Shown: one piece after another, positions 1 to 62,078 of the stretch
Numbering within the stretch: position 1 is the stretch's first letter
How the letters are laid out: the number at the start of each line of letters is the position of its first letter
From: Gari tellinella
Taxonomy: Eukaryota; Mollusca; Bivalvia; Cardiida; Psammobiidae
Length of the DNA stretch: 64,000 bases
Reading direction: 5' to 3'
Assembly (NCBI GenBank): GCA_922989275.2
Contig: OV277864.1
Location: 25,369,550-25,433,549, forward strand
The notes under the pieces: model-generated
The model's input: the letters and a program-made list of their open reading frames with translations, nothing else
What the model was told of the DNA's origin: nothing
The model's database searches: none
Made by a program: the position numbers and the translations under genes

Positions 1-787
1 ACCATATACATGTACACACATAATCATGATTTAAAAAAAATGAGATATTGAAATTAGGCTTTTTAAAACTTTAATTTACTATAAATGATGAGTAATTATA
101 TATACAGACCGGTGGAAGCTTAATGCAGATGAGAATTAATGCAGATAGCTCTGAATGACCTTCGATTTGCAATTAATATAGCTGCCATCTGTCTGCAAAA
201 TGTTCCGCATGACTATTGCTCGGCATTAAGTTGTCACCAATTTGCATAACAGGTAACTTAATGCAGATGACAAAAAATGTAGAAAGCCTGGTGACAGCAA
301 AATCAGTCGTTTTCCAACAATTCTAATTGTTTAAGACACGGAGCCATTGAGCTGTAACATCTTGTTGATTGAAGGCGGCGCTTTTATTTTTGATTGTCGG
401 GTTTTGTTATCTACATGTAACCCCCTGCGCTGGAACGCCAGGGTCGTCGTTTCCGGTGTAGAACACCCAAAGCGTTGTTTTAATGTTTGACACTTTACTT
501 TTGGCCCTCATTATGCTGAATTATCACCCGCTTCTAAAATGTTTGTGAAATAACTGAAATAAGATTCGTTGCTTAATTTCGCTGAAGAAAAACAGAAAAT
601 GAGAGTTAGTCAGGTTTAACCCTTACTAGGAGTTACGGTCTTCTGTAGGATCCAAACTGTTTGCAAATATTAAAGACGCTACACTCGGCAGGCTAAGGGA
701 TTATGCTATAAGAAGGTTGTGCGGCCGCCCAAAGCCATGTGATCCTTGCAGCTCCAGTCACCATCGGCTCCTTTTTGTGAAGACGTA
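1..787. other. No gene recognised
   Basis: AT-rich, with short repeats TTAATGCAGAT near 120-260. Neither the expected SH3 exon of the myosin nor any other coding block was found. 1037-1581, 1835-2238 and 2472-2800 are likewise without recognisable features. Confidence 0.6.
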
Positions 788-1036
788 CACAGTGGGGTAT
801 GTATTATTATTTCCAAATAAACGCGTTTACGCTAAAACGTTTATTTCAATTGCAAACAGTTTGGAGTCAGATCAGAGGCTGGGTTACCCAGCGTCTGATC
901 AGGCTCCAAACTGTTTGCCACTCAGATAAAAAGGAATTGTTAGAATTATGTAGAACTTGACATTTTCTACGTTTTAGTGCCTTGCGATTGCGTTTCGTTT
1001 GCGTTTAAACGGGGAAAAATAACGTATTTTCCACTG
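788..1036 (+). repeat. TA-type MITE, family C (CAGTGGAG termini), diverged
   Basis: Left end ACAGTGGGGTATG, right end TTTTCCACTG; palindromic core AACAGTTTGGAGTCAGATCA to TGATCAGGCTCCAAACTGTT around 860-920. Confidence 0.75.
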
Positions 1037-1581
1037 TCTGCAGCGAATGTCAAATTTACCTGCATTTATTAGGCTTTATGAATATGCTACTAAAACAGTT
1101 ATTTCTTTCTCTCTTCCCTTCCCCCCCTTAAAACTGTGTTAATTATTAGGTGTTTAGGACAGGTTACTGCTTACATAAAGGTGAAAGTAAGGCAGGAAGC
1201 TCCTTCAGTTTCCCATGTGTGTAACCGGCAACCGGCGAAATCAATTTTCCGTCCGAAATATATTTATTCTATTTGCTTACAAAGGATACAATAACAGGCT
1301 TAAATAGTCATTAAGGCAGGTGGTTGATCGCAACAGTACAACAGAGCTTGCTAAATTACTGCTCATCTGCAATTAGCTGCTACCTGTCTTAAAGCCATCC
1401 TGCATTTAGTTGCCACATTTTTAAAACGCCATTCAATAAAAACTGTTTAAAATGTTGTTTTTAAACCCCACCACAAATACACTGCTTAAGAATCTCTCTA
1501 CTCCGGGTTTTTGTATGGTAACAGGATTCGATGTTCCGAGTTTTTAGTAAGTTTGTAAACGACCAAAATCTGTTACATTTA

Positions 1582-1834
1582 CAATGGAGAAAACGTTTAT
1601 ACTTTCCCGTTTAAACGCAAACGAAACGCGAACGCAAAACACTTGAATGCATATACATGTAATGACAACTTTGTTATAAATATGTCTACATATTTTTATC
1701 TGAGTGACAAACAGTTTGGAGCCTAATCAGACGCCGGGTAACCCGGCGTCTAATCTTGCTCCAATTTGTTTGCAATTGAAATACTTGTTTTAGCGTAAAC
1801 GCGTTTATTGGGAAAGAATAACATTTCTCCACAG
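1582..1834 (-). repeat. TA-type MITE, family C, inverted
   Basis: CAATGGAGAAAACG at the left, TTTCTCCACAG at the right; core palindrome around GCCGGGTAACCCGGC (1732-1746). Confidence 0.8.
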
Positions 1835-2238
1835 TATAATTCGATTGCATGCAGTGTTTAAAAAAGACATTTTAAGATTCAGTATTGTCTTGATATTGCT
1901 TTTATTTGAAGCGTCTGGTATTTAAGACTAGTGGGCATTTAAATTAAGAAATATCCGTTTAAAAAGAAAGAATGTTTGCGTTAGAGTGACGTATTTTGAG
2001 TTTAGAATAATTAATAATTATTCTTTAATCCTTTCACTTCCATTATAAATGATTCCCACTATGACATAATACACCCTCAAAGTTATTTCGTCTGCCAGTC
2101 TGATAATTATGTAGGCTAATCTACACAGGAATCATAGAAGACTAATGCGGACTCATAGATTTTGGGAATAGTTTTCAGGAGATTTATGATACTAGTATTT
2201 AGACTGATGTGAAATTGAAACCGTAAAATCGATTTACT

Positions 2239-2471
2239 TATAACCCTTTCACTCTCAATGACGCTTTAAAGCGCGTTTGTAACTAGTTGGGGCCTGATCA
2301 GACGCAATTAGGACCCACACAGTTTGACTGTCGTATCGACATTTATAAGGTCATACAACATTAAATATATCTTTGAAATGTGTATTGCAGAAAAAACAAC
2401 ATTGAAGCATACGACAATAAAGCGATGAAGGGGTAAAATTCTCCCGAATAATTTGATCATGAAAGGGTTAA
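2239..2471. repeat. TTAA-flanked MITE, family G
   Basis: AACCCTTTCACTCTCAATGA at the left, TCATGAAAGGGTTAA at the right (left site worn to TTAT). Fragmentary GCCTGATCAGACGC core. Confidence 0.75.
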
Positions 2472-2829
2472 AAGTGGAACTTTACGATATATAGAGCCAA
2501 AATGGCATACGCGTGTATGCAAAGTTGAAACATCATAAAGGCTGTTTTTGCTGTTGGATAATCGGTTGTGCCGTGTTTCTTTATCAGAAATAAATTTTTG
2601 GCAACACTTAAGTAGAAAATAGACTCGAATATTGCACATCGTATTTTTCCGAACAGAACCAGACAATTCACAACCTGGTTCTTAGATGCTTGTCGAATGC
2701 AGAACGGTTTCAGTTGGAAATAAGCCTCAATGAACTTTTTTCGAATGATTTATTTCATATATTGAACACCTTTTATTGTGCGCAATATAGGAGCAAATAG
2801 GCTGTGGAAATTAACCAAGGAAACAAAAT

Positions 2830-3045
2830 ATCAATCCAGGTAAGGACCAGCGCGATCCGCAGTGGTGCACCGCGGTCCGTGACGATATCAACACGATCCG
2901 CGGTGATAACGATCGCGTCCGGCGGCGAGAACCCCGGTGAGACACCATCACTATCCGCGATGGACTGCGGAATACCTCAAATATCATGACGGACAAATAC
3001 GCCCGTCCGCGGTCGCTGAAATTGCGACGGACCGCGGATTCTTTA
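2830..3045. other. Isolated GC-rich patch with CCGCGG-type repeats
   Basis: GATCCGCGGTG, CACCGCGGTCC, GTCCGCGGTCGC and ACGGACCGCGG recur within about 210 bases in AT-rich surroundings. 3002-3040 folds as a hairpin (CGTCCGCGGTCGC / GCGACGGACCGCGG). Open frames here are by-products of the composition. Confidence 0.7.
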
Positions 3046-3118
3046 AACATTGCGAGACTTGTACTGTATAAATCGGGTATAATAATAATATACATAAGTC
3101 ATTAATATACGATCTGTA

Positions 3119-3365
3119 CAGTGGAGAAAACGTTATTCTTTCCCACTAAACGCGTTTACGCTAAAACTATTATTTCTATTGCAAACAGTTTGGAGTCTGA
3201 TCAGACACCGGGTAACCCGGCGTCTGATCAGGCTCCAAACTGTTTTGTCACCAAGATAAACATGAATTATCAGAATTGTCCAAAAGTTGCACTTTTCTAA
3301 GTTTTAGTGTTTTGCGTTTGCGTTTCGTTTCGTTTAAACGGGAAAGAATAACGTATTCTTCACTG
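3119..3365 (+). repeat. TA-type MITE, family C
   Basis: CAGTGGAGAAAACGTTATTC to CGTATTCTTCACTG with TA on both sides; central palindrome at 3187-3245 (ACACCGGGTAACCCGGCGT). Confidence 0.88.
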
Positions 3366-3913
3366 TATAATACCTTTAACCCCTGCACTGCCATGATATT
3401 GTACAATACCATTCTCTCTCTAAATACTCATACTGGTATCTAAAACACCATCCGCTATGAATGGGTGTTTATCATCTGAACTACATGTATCAAAATAGCT
3501 CATGAAATAAGAAGAAATATCCCTTGTAAAGAGTGCAGAGATTCACGCCACACTCATCCTGTAAGGAAACAGTGCAAATTCTGATCAGACAGCTCCTTCA
3601 AGAACTGTTTAATCAGGATCTACACTGTTTCCAAAAAGCATTAACATTAGCTAATAGAAAGAGGAAGGTTATTTTTTTCAGCACTTTTGACAAAAGAACA
3701 CGAATATTAGTACCAAACAGTTTTGATCTTGGTCAGACATCAAGTTAAACAATCTGATCTTGACCCAAACTGTGTACAAATGACTACTAAGGTCAAGACA
3801 GTGTAGGGATTAAACCCCACTACAATAAACCCTTTCAAACATGCATAATGCAAGTATTTATAGAAAATATTCATTCATATCTTTATATCATATCCTTACA
3901 TTTAAACTAAACA

Positions 3914-4101
3914 GGGCTCCAGATAAGAGGTAGTTATTTCAACAAATCAAACATTTTCTCACTCATTTCAGCAACAAATCCTATGGTGTTACTACTCATT
4001 AGAATCGTCTCGAAGAGACGATTCTAATGAGTAGTGACACCATAGGGTTTAATTTAGAAATTAAGATTTTAGTTTTTGAAAAACTACCCTTATCTGGTAC
4101 C
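3914..4101. repeat. Palindromic MITE family J (CAGGGCTCCAGATAAG ends)
   Basis: Central perfect palindrome ATTAGAATCGTCTC/GAGACGATTCTAAT within ACTACTCATTAG arms (3991-4036). Confidence 0.82.
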
Positions 4102-4794
4102 CGGTAAACATTTAATAATACTCTACTAAAACAAAGACAAATTCTCCCATAAATGCCTTTCATTTAAACAGAAAATGAACAAAACTTAATATTGAACCTT
4201 TTAAAACTACATAAATATTCCCCGATTGAAATAGTAAGTACTAGTAAGTACCTTCTTTTCTTTCTTTTTTATAAAATGATAGAAATATAACTCAAGTGAC
4301 AATTGGATTCTAACCAGGTCCCTTATATCATAGGATCTGTCCTTAATTAAAACATTATTCTTTACCCATAAACTTTTTTGTTCTAAAACAAATACTTTGA
4401 TTGCAAATACTTTAGAACTAAATCAAACACCAGGAGCCCCTTTGATAAAATTTTGTACGGCAAATGTTGTCGAAAGTCAGATTATAAAAGTATCAATTAT
4501 TATTTATTTCGCCATCTTATCCTGTCTTATTACACCTCTTTTGAATCGTCTTGAAAAGAGGATTCCAAAGAGATGTTCAAAGGCAGGATAAGATAGAGAA
4601 ATCAGAAATTAAAAGTATTGTAAAGTTTTGACTTCGACCGTTTTTGAAACGGGCCCCTGATAACCCAGCATTTGATCATGATCTCATCTGTTTCCCCATC
4701 AGATAGAAATAAGAATTTTCAAAACGTTGTCAGTTTCTACATTTCTTTCCAAGCTTTTGCTTTTGTTTAACCAATTACCAAATAGATACATTTT

Positions 4795-5011
4795 TTAATT
4801 TATTCCTCCACTGAAGAAAATAATGCCTCTTTAGATACAGTCATGAATAAGCTCCATAAGAAATATTGCCTATATCTGAACAGAGGGTTACTTCAAGTAG
4901 GCTGAAAGTAAAGCAGACTGTGCCTTAAGGCGCATTCTGCTTAACTTTCAACCTGCGTTAAGTGGTCACTTATCTTCAAAACTACAAACAGGCCATGGGG
5001 TAAAGGTTTAA
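4795..5011 (+). repeat. TTAA palindromic MITE, family A, left end missing
   Basis: ATTTATTCCTCCACTGAAG, core TGTGCCTTAAGGCGCA, end GGCCATGGGGTAAAGGTTTAA, sharing its TTAA with the family B copy at 5008. Confidence 0.82.
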
Positions 5012-5258
5012 CCCTTTGCACCCTAGTCCCGCATATAGGCGTCCTTTTCAGTGAGTGTACATGTGAATAGAACACTTGTCATGTGCAAACAGTGAAGACC
5101 CAGATCAGAGGGCTCCGAAAGGAGCCCTCTGATCAGGGTCTTCACTGTTTGTCATAAGGCCAAAAATGGACAAAAACAACCCTTAAAAGCCAGAAATGGA
5201 CTAGACTAAAATTGGAACTGGCATTGTCCATTTAAAGTTTCAGGGAGGAAAGAGTTAA
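5008..5258 (+). repeat. TTAA-flanked MITE, family B
   Basis: TTAA then CCCTTTGCACCC at the left; GGGAGGAAAGAG then TTAA at the right. Core ACAGTGAAGACCCAGATCAG with inverse arm; centre CTCCGAAAGGAG. The TTAA duplication and CC-start ends are the piggyBac signature. Confidence 0.88.
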
Positions 5259-5337
5259 ATGGTACAGAATAACATCTTCCCCACTGTATTAGCTGTTATA
5301 ATAAAGGTTAACCTAGAGACCTCTTCCCAATACATAC

Positions 5338-55290
<49,953 letters not shown>

Positions 55291-55515
55291 GATTTCGAAA
55301 TTGGTGTCTCCTTAGTTAACTCTCACTGGTGGATATTAACTTGTTTTTACATCGTTCAATAATACATTACAAAACCCCTGTGTAATAATGTCAGTAAACT
55401 TCAGTTTCTCATAAAACCACTTGTTGAAATCCTTTTTCCGTTCCCTCTGTGTATATTTTCTCTACAGGAAGTTGTTATTAGACTCGCGCATGCCAGTTTA
55501 CGGCCTCGGTCAATG

Positions 55516-55523
55516 TGACGTCA
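55516..55523. promoter_or_regulatory. CRE-like palindrome TGACGTCA upstream of the candidate start
   Basis: Perfect CREB/ATF-type octamer in a locally CpG-containing stretch (55480-55530), about 230 bases 5' of the candidate ATG on the minus strand. No clear TATA box was seen. A promoter role is inferred from position only. Confidence 0.3.
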
Positions 55524-56039
55524 TTAGCTTACTTTCAGTTTACAAAAACACCTGTACAGGTGTGACTTCACTAAATTGAAACTGGTTGGGCGTGTTTCTA
55601 ATGAATAATTTGTCGGTTTAGGTGTTGTTTGTCCTCATTTATGATGGACTGTGTATCATAGATGATTGGGTGGCTGGATGGATGGATGGATAGAGATAGA
55701 TGTTGTGTTGAATGAGCCTAGAACCTGAAAACATTCAGGTCCTCAATCAGCACCATGAATCATTTTAAGCCCAGCAATGGTGTTTTTATTCTGTTTTTAC
55801 TCTTTTTCCTGCTGAGTTTTAACATTCTTATAACTTTGTTTTATCCGCAAACCCTTATCTTTTATCCTGTTCTTAACTCTACTAACAGGCACAGACGCAC
55901 ACTGCCCGAAATTACCCGTGAGAGTGTGAGGCAGAATGAAAAGATAGATTAGTCCGGCAGAGGACTGACTTGACCTGGAAATGCCGTCCTAAGTTTTTTT
56001 CTCGACTGATTCTACTTCACCATATGTTACTTATTGGAA

Positions 56040-57480
56040 AACCACCGGGTGCCACTTTGTCACCCTTGAGCATTTTCGTATATTCAAGATGGCGGCAAAA
56101 ATGGCTGCCGAAAGACTTTTTAAACAAAATAGTCCAAAATCATCATTCATTTTTCCCTTTTTTGACTGATTTGACCTCACCATAATGATAGTTATTATTT
56201 AAAAGATGTTTTCTGCTTTTAAAATGTTACGGGTGACATCTTGTCACCCCTGAGCATTTCAATATACTCAAAATGGCGGCTAAAACGGCTACCTAAATGC
56301 GTTGCAACAAACTACTCTCAACTGATTTGACCCTCCATAATGATAGATATTACTGAAATGATGATGCATGTTATTGAACTGTTACGGATGACATCTTGTC
56401 ACCCTTGAGCATTTCTGTATATTCAAGATGGCGGCCAAAATGGCTACCGAAATGCTTTTAAACAAATAGTTCAAAAAGCAGCATGCATTGTTTCTTTCTT
56501 TTAACTGATTTTATCTGAACTTAATGAGAGTTGTTATTGAAAGGATAATTCTTGTTTTAAAAAAGTTACGGGTGACATCTTATCACCCTTCAGCATTACC
56601 GTTAATTCAAAATGGCGGCTAAAATGGCTATCCAAATGGGTTAAAACTACTCTAAACTTCAGCATTCATAGTTTGGATTTCTTAACTGATTTGACCCCAC
56701 CATCACGAATTGTTTTACTGAAATGATGATACATATTATTGAACTGTTACGGACGAGGTCTTGTCACCCTTAAACATTTCTTTATATTCAAAATGGCGGC
56801 TAAAATGGCTACCGAAAGGCTTAAAAACAAAATTTTCATCAAATCAGCATTCATAATTTCCTTTTATTAATTGATTTGATCTCACCATTATGATATTCGT
56901 TATTGAAATAATCATATGTATTATATTGAAATGTTACGGGTGACATCTTTTTATCATTTAGCGTTCCCGTAAATTAAAGATGGCGGCCAAAATAGTGACG
57001 GACATTTTGAAAATCAACAAGCATACATTTGTTGTATTCGGAACTGACTCGATATCAACGTAATTATACTTACTATTAGAATTATGGTACTTATTGATGA
57101 AATGTAACAGGTGACATCTTTCCATCCTTAAGTATTTCCGTATTTTTAAGATGGTGATGCTTATTATTGAAAACATGATACTTGTTTTTTAACTGTATGT
57201 GGGTGACATCTTGTCTCGCTTGAGCATTTCAATATATTCGAGATGGCGACCAAAGCGTTGACCGAAATGCTTTAAAACAAAATAAGTCCAAACAACAACA
57301 TTCATAATTTCTTATTCTTAATTGGTTTGACCTTACCAGAATGATACTCATTATTGAAATATTGCGGGTGACATCGTGTCACTATCAAGCAATTCCATAT
57401 ATTCAAGATAGCGGGTAAAATTGCGATAGAAATGCTTAAAATATTTAAAATATTCAAAAGTCAGAATAAACAGTTGTTTC
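56040..57480 (+). repeat. Tandem array of about 155-185-bp units with AAGATGGCGGC motifs
   Basis: Eight to nine diverged units. Each carries GGTGACATCTTGTCACCCTTGAG-like sequence, TATTCAAGATGGCGGC or a close variant, and TGATTTGACC. The motif occurs near 56082, 56270, 56425, 56605, 56791 and 56977, with degenerate ones near 57147, 57238 and 57406. It starts inside the left terminal repeat of the 4.9-kb element. Confidence 0.85.
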
Positions 57481-58194
57481 TTGACTGGTTCTATTTTAGC
57501 ATATGGTATTTGTTCACAAGAGTGCTTTGACATTTATCTCAAGAGGCCTTCCTACATGATTGTGGTTCTGGCATTAATTGTCATGGGAATGTTTCTGCTT
57601 ATTTGACTGAAATAACACCCGCTGCCAAGAACTAAAAGGAAGGCAGGTTGGTGGTTTTGATCCATTTCGCTGATTCGCAAGGAATGAGACTAGTCGAAAT
57701 CATCTTTCTGAAAGCATCATTATCTCATCACCTCTCATCATTTATCGGCGCTATATGACCTTTTCTGTGTTGCAGTACCCTAAGACACAACTCGTCCATC
57801 CATGCGTCTACATTGAACATAAGTTTACGTTCTACAGGGCATGCTACCTTGACAGTCGTACATTGCTCAGTTTTAAAATAAACTCTAGCGTTTTGACAAA
57901 GTTTTCGGTCAAGTCCCTGGCTGTGAAGATGTTATCCGTTCTTTCCTTCCTCCAGCAAGACCCTGCTGGATCAAGATCATGTAGATTGTTTTCTCTAATA
58001 AATTCCTAATGCAAGACAGCAAAGTTTTGTTGATGTATTATCACTAAGCTGTGTGGTCTATACATAAATGGGTGTTTAAGATATGAACTTGAGGAAATAC
58101 TATCGCTTGTGAAATGTAAGTTTCAATAGAAAAAATCATGACAACCAATAAGTGAAAACACATCGTTGGACCACAATTCTTTCCTTGCAGCATT

Positions 58195-59287
58195 TCACGT
58201 TCCAATTCCAAAGTTGTCTGCGACTATGTTACATCCCAAGAGGGTATGTGCAGAAAGAATGTCCTCAACAATTACCATATGTTTGTCCAATGCAATATCA
58301 ATAATATATTTGATTAACATTTTATTCGCCCTCCTTGTTTTATAATATGACTGACAGCTTAGGCTTCGAATAATTTCTTGTGCATGAGAATACCTACTAC
58401 ACAATAATGTTGTCTTCCTCTTAATCTGTTCTTTTCAAATGTTTTCTTTCTGACATATTAATATAATACATCGACTTGTTTTAGCTTGTGTTTTATTTTT
58501 TAACAATTTTCACTAGCTTGTTAATTTGAATGTGCTCAATCTGAACAGTCTCAGCATCTAGAATGTAAGAGATTATCAGTTTCATTAACTGCTTTTTTCA
58601 GCGACAGTAAGATACACTGTTTTTGGTAATGTACTGCTAGCATGCAACGGATAGAGATCGATTTTAACCTGTTGTTCTCGTACAATTATAGAAATTTCGG
58701 TGCTGTATATAGGTGGGCATTGTTGTTCTCCTCTAGGTTTGGCTATGTAGTTCTGCACAGAGCCTTTTGCGGGGTATGTCATGAACCATAATAACAAAAT
58801 CTATCAGTCTATAGTTACTGTCTACTGTTCCTATTTTTCTGTCAGAAACTCCTATCTGGAACTGTTTTCCTCAGATGATTTATCAATTTTCGTTACTGTC
58901 ATTTAAGAAATGAATGAAGGACTTCCGGTGTTCATGAGGTTACTGGAAGAACATGATTTTATTTATTCTATTAATATTTCATTGTCAACTGATCTGGGCG
59001 AAGTTAAGCTATATTTACAACTAATCGGCTAGACGTTGATTTGAAATGAACATCCATGGGTAAATGCAAGTCACTTTTTAGAATAGTGTTATATAAGGAA
59101 TATGCTGGGCAAATGTCAATCTATCATTATGATCACCAAACAGTGCTGTTGGAAAAGTTGTCAATTCATGTGACAGTTCAACATCTCCGATATCAACCTC
59201 ATGGCTGCTAGCTTGAAGACTTTCCAAGGCTATTGAGTGGAGTTCAAATGTAACAAGCACCCTGATTTTAATTCTATAAGCCGTCAT
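58195..59287 (-). pseudogene. Decayed transposon-encoded protein (ELxxxPTALF / PAKGSVQNYI / HTLLGCN motifs)
   Basis: Three minus-strand frames in order: 59287-59078 with SHELTTFPTALFGDHNDRL, 58797-58585 with MLLWFMTYPAKGSVQNYI, and 58404-58195 with SAHTLLGCNIVADNFGIG. From memory these resemble, in the same order, blocks of large uncharacterised proteins common in repeat-rich invertebrate genomes (ELxPxPxSLF, WPxxGTVxDYI, HALTGCDT). Stops and frameshifts separate them. It is probably the former protein of the surrounding element. Confidence 0.55.
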
Positions 59288-61002
59288 TAGCTTGGTTTCA
59301 AGCTGCTGTTATGCACATCATTTGATTCCATTTATTCAGTAACAATGTTCAAAATGCCATCTTTATCAATTTATACTCTAGCAACTACGCTCTTTAAATG
59401 CACTTTAAACTGGCTTGCTCACCGTGTATATAATTACTGTAAGTTCTTCTATAAGTTGAAGTTTGGGTGCAAAATAACCCCTTTGTCAAGAGTTATCTGT
59501 CCTTGATGCTGTCAGATATACTCGAAAACGCAAGACTTTAACAATGTTTGCACTCTAGAGTCTACAAATTTAAACATTTTTTCCAAGTGTTCACAAGTTA
59601 TTTAGGTCTTTAAGTTTTAGGATGATTTTGAGTATTGATGGAATTTAAAGATAAAACTACCAGATTTAATAAATTCAGGTCAATGATTTGATGGCCACCA
59701 TGGTCCTCTTGTCTAACCATGCCTTCCATGTCCCTTGTGTTACTTTCTATTTTCCATCTTCCTTGTGCCTCTCAAAGTCAGTTTCAGGAGCATCCCTGTG
59801 AGCAAACTTGATATCCAAGTTTGCTTGCAGCTGTTTGTACATGTGAATGTATAAAGAGTTTTACTGCTTTATCGAAAGCTTGATTTTGCAATCGGCCACA
59901 TGCCCATGGCACATAAAGGGGATTTAAATGAACATATGGCATATGCCATTTTATATACCCCGCCCATGCCTCATCAAATATTAGTTTTCAAAAATATTCT
60001 GAGCACTGCTCTTCGGAGAGCCTCCATTTCTTTCAGGTAAGCCATGCCACATCTGCCATTGTTAGTTAACATGACCTGAATCGGAACTTAAGGCAGCATT
60101 TCACTATTCACTACACGCTTTCAAGGCATCGGCAAATATATAGGATAAGCCCCTGTCTGCCATCAAACTACCATCACCAGCAACTAAGCTGATGAGTAAG
60201 TGTATGCCATCAAGCCTATATGCTACGAATGAAATATTTTGACGCACACAAGTATGTTAAGTTGCGTGACCCTAGCTGCTGGTACTAAGTCCAACACTGA
60301 CCTAATAAGAAAATGTATCTAGGCCACAGAGGTCAAGGTTAAAGGTCAATGTAAGTAATTTGATAGTGTCACTAGTTTTACTCGTTGAAGTGCAGATACA
60401 CGTGAAGTTATGTGACCGTAACTGAAGTAATTAGTCCAAAATTGACCCATTACACGCAAAACAATTTACAAATGTCACAGAGGTCACAGAGGTCAAGGGC
60501 AGAGGTCACGGTTACCAAACTGCAATTCAACATGCTTCTCTCATTAAGATGCATCTATGGTTTAAGTTTCATTGATATACTACTTAAACTTTCAAGGAAT
60601 TTACCCGGTATTCGATACCAGGGTATAGCATAAAAGGCCCCATTTCGTTGAAATGAGTAAAAAAGGGTGGGTGGGGTAAACCGGAAATATATCAAAATGC
60701 TCAAGGGTGACAAGGTGGCACCCGGCCAATTCTGAATGACAATGCTTTGAACTATCAATATCAATCAAGAAAAAAACTTAGGACGCCATTTCTAGGTAGA
60801 CCTCCAAATCCGGATTTCTCTGCCGGACTAGATCTATTCAACCCGGCTGCACACACATACATGTATATAGTGTCCTTAATGTGGCCTGCTTTCAAATTGT
60901 CACCTGCTTAATTACTTAAAATTATGTTACGTTACGCGGCGTCTGATCAGGACCCAAACTGTTGGAAAACGCGCTTACATGGGAAATCAGCATACCCGTG
61001 AT

Positions 61003-61262
61003 TAACCCATTGCCCCATAAATATGCCATGTTAGGCTATGCCTTTAACTTATTTCCCCCAATGAAGAAAATATATCCACTTATTTTAATCATAAATAGCC
61101 TATGCACCATAAGACATATTTTCTACATCTTTGAAGATGGTAGCTTAAAGCAGGCTGAAAGTAAACTAAAAGGAGAAGGCGAATTCTCAGCTGTTCTTTC
61201 GACCTGCTTGGAATGGTCACCAGTCCTGTCTTCAAAACAAGAAACAGCTAATGAGCCTAAAT
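61003..61262 (+). repeat. Family A MITE, diverged
   Basis: TTAACCCATTGCCCCATAAA, AGCTTAAAGCAGGCTGAAAG, then a degraded right arm and AAACAAGAAACAGC. Confidence 0.75.
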
Positions 61263-61365
61263 GAGGTAATTCATATGTTTAGATGCAAATTCTTTGAATA
61301 GGGTGAATAAAACTCGTGATTCGAACTCGGTTTTGAAACAAAGTTGAAAGTGTTTATGTGACAGG

Positions 61366-61574
61366 GCAGTGTTTTTTGGGGGGACCCGTTCCCAGTTGAA
61401 AACAAGGATTTTTTTCCCAAAATGAGCATTTCACGGCACGATTTTTTCCCAAAATGAGCCTTTTTACGACTCAATTTTCCCCCCAAATCAAGTATTTTAC
61501 GCCGTTTTAGGGCATATTTTTCCCAATGGAAGGGGTACCAACTCATTCCCAAAGTGGTGGGAAAAAAACACTGC
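61366..61574. repeat. Short MITE with CAGTGTTTTTT ends
   Basis: CAGTGTTTTTTGGGGGGACC at the left and GTGGGAAAAAAACACTG at the right; CAGGG adjoins both ends (possible 5-bp duplication). Repeated TTTTTCCCAAAATGAGC inside. Confidence 0.65.
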
Positions 61575-62078
61575 AGGGATAACGTGTAATCAGGGAATAC
61601 GTGAAATCACTCAAACAATCAGGGATTTCACGAAAACCCTCAATCTCTCAGGGAAAATGCGCAATTTTGAAGCTTTTCGTTGATTTTATATAAACATTTG
61701 GCAGTTACTTTTGGATAAAGTAATGAATCTCACCTTGTAAAGTTAATGAAGTTCAAAGGCAATTTAAGTACCATACTATGAAATGTTTTGTTATCCTTAT
61801 TATCAAGACAGATGTCTTGATTTTTTAATTGTCCTGGCTTATATGCACACTGTTCACTTATTTTTATTCATTTGTGCGAGAAACTTTGTATGAACGTTCA
61901 TTATACCATGTGATTTCAAGAAAGCATGATGTTTTGAAACAAAAGAAATGTCATGATAATGCAAATCTATTTATTTGATAAAAAGGGGCATTTCATAAAT
62001 TCCCCAAAACGCGCAGTGATTACGCATAATCCCTAAATATTTCAGGGATTGCGCGTAATCAATGTACACGTTATCCAT
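61575..62078. repeat. Candidate MITE with GGATAACGTGTA ends
   Basis: GGGATAACGTGTAATCAGGG at the left; the right end read inversely begins GGATAACGTGTACATTGATT. Several TCAGGGATT/GCGTAATC pieces are inside. No coding sequence. Confidence 0.6.

Larger units (their letters stand above)
55951..60829 (-). mobile_element. 4.9-kb terminal-inverted-repeat DNA element with tandem array and decayed coding fragments
   Basis: Both ends begin AGTCCGGCAGAG and share GCGTCCTAAGTTTTTTTCT-like and GGTGCCAC.TTGTCACCCTTGAGCATTT-like blocks in inverse orientation over about 140 bases. Adjacent bases are AGATT (left) and AGATC (right), a possible 5-bp target duplication. A tandem array fills 56040-57480, and minus-strand coding relics lie at 59287-58195. 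Superfamily not assigned. Confidence 0.75.

Noticed and set aside
2811..3095. 94-codon minus-strand frame, Arg/Ser-rich
   Set aside because: Explained by the GC-rich CCGCGG patch. No SH3 or other domain, and no phase-compatible acceptor for the myosin.
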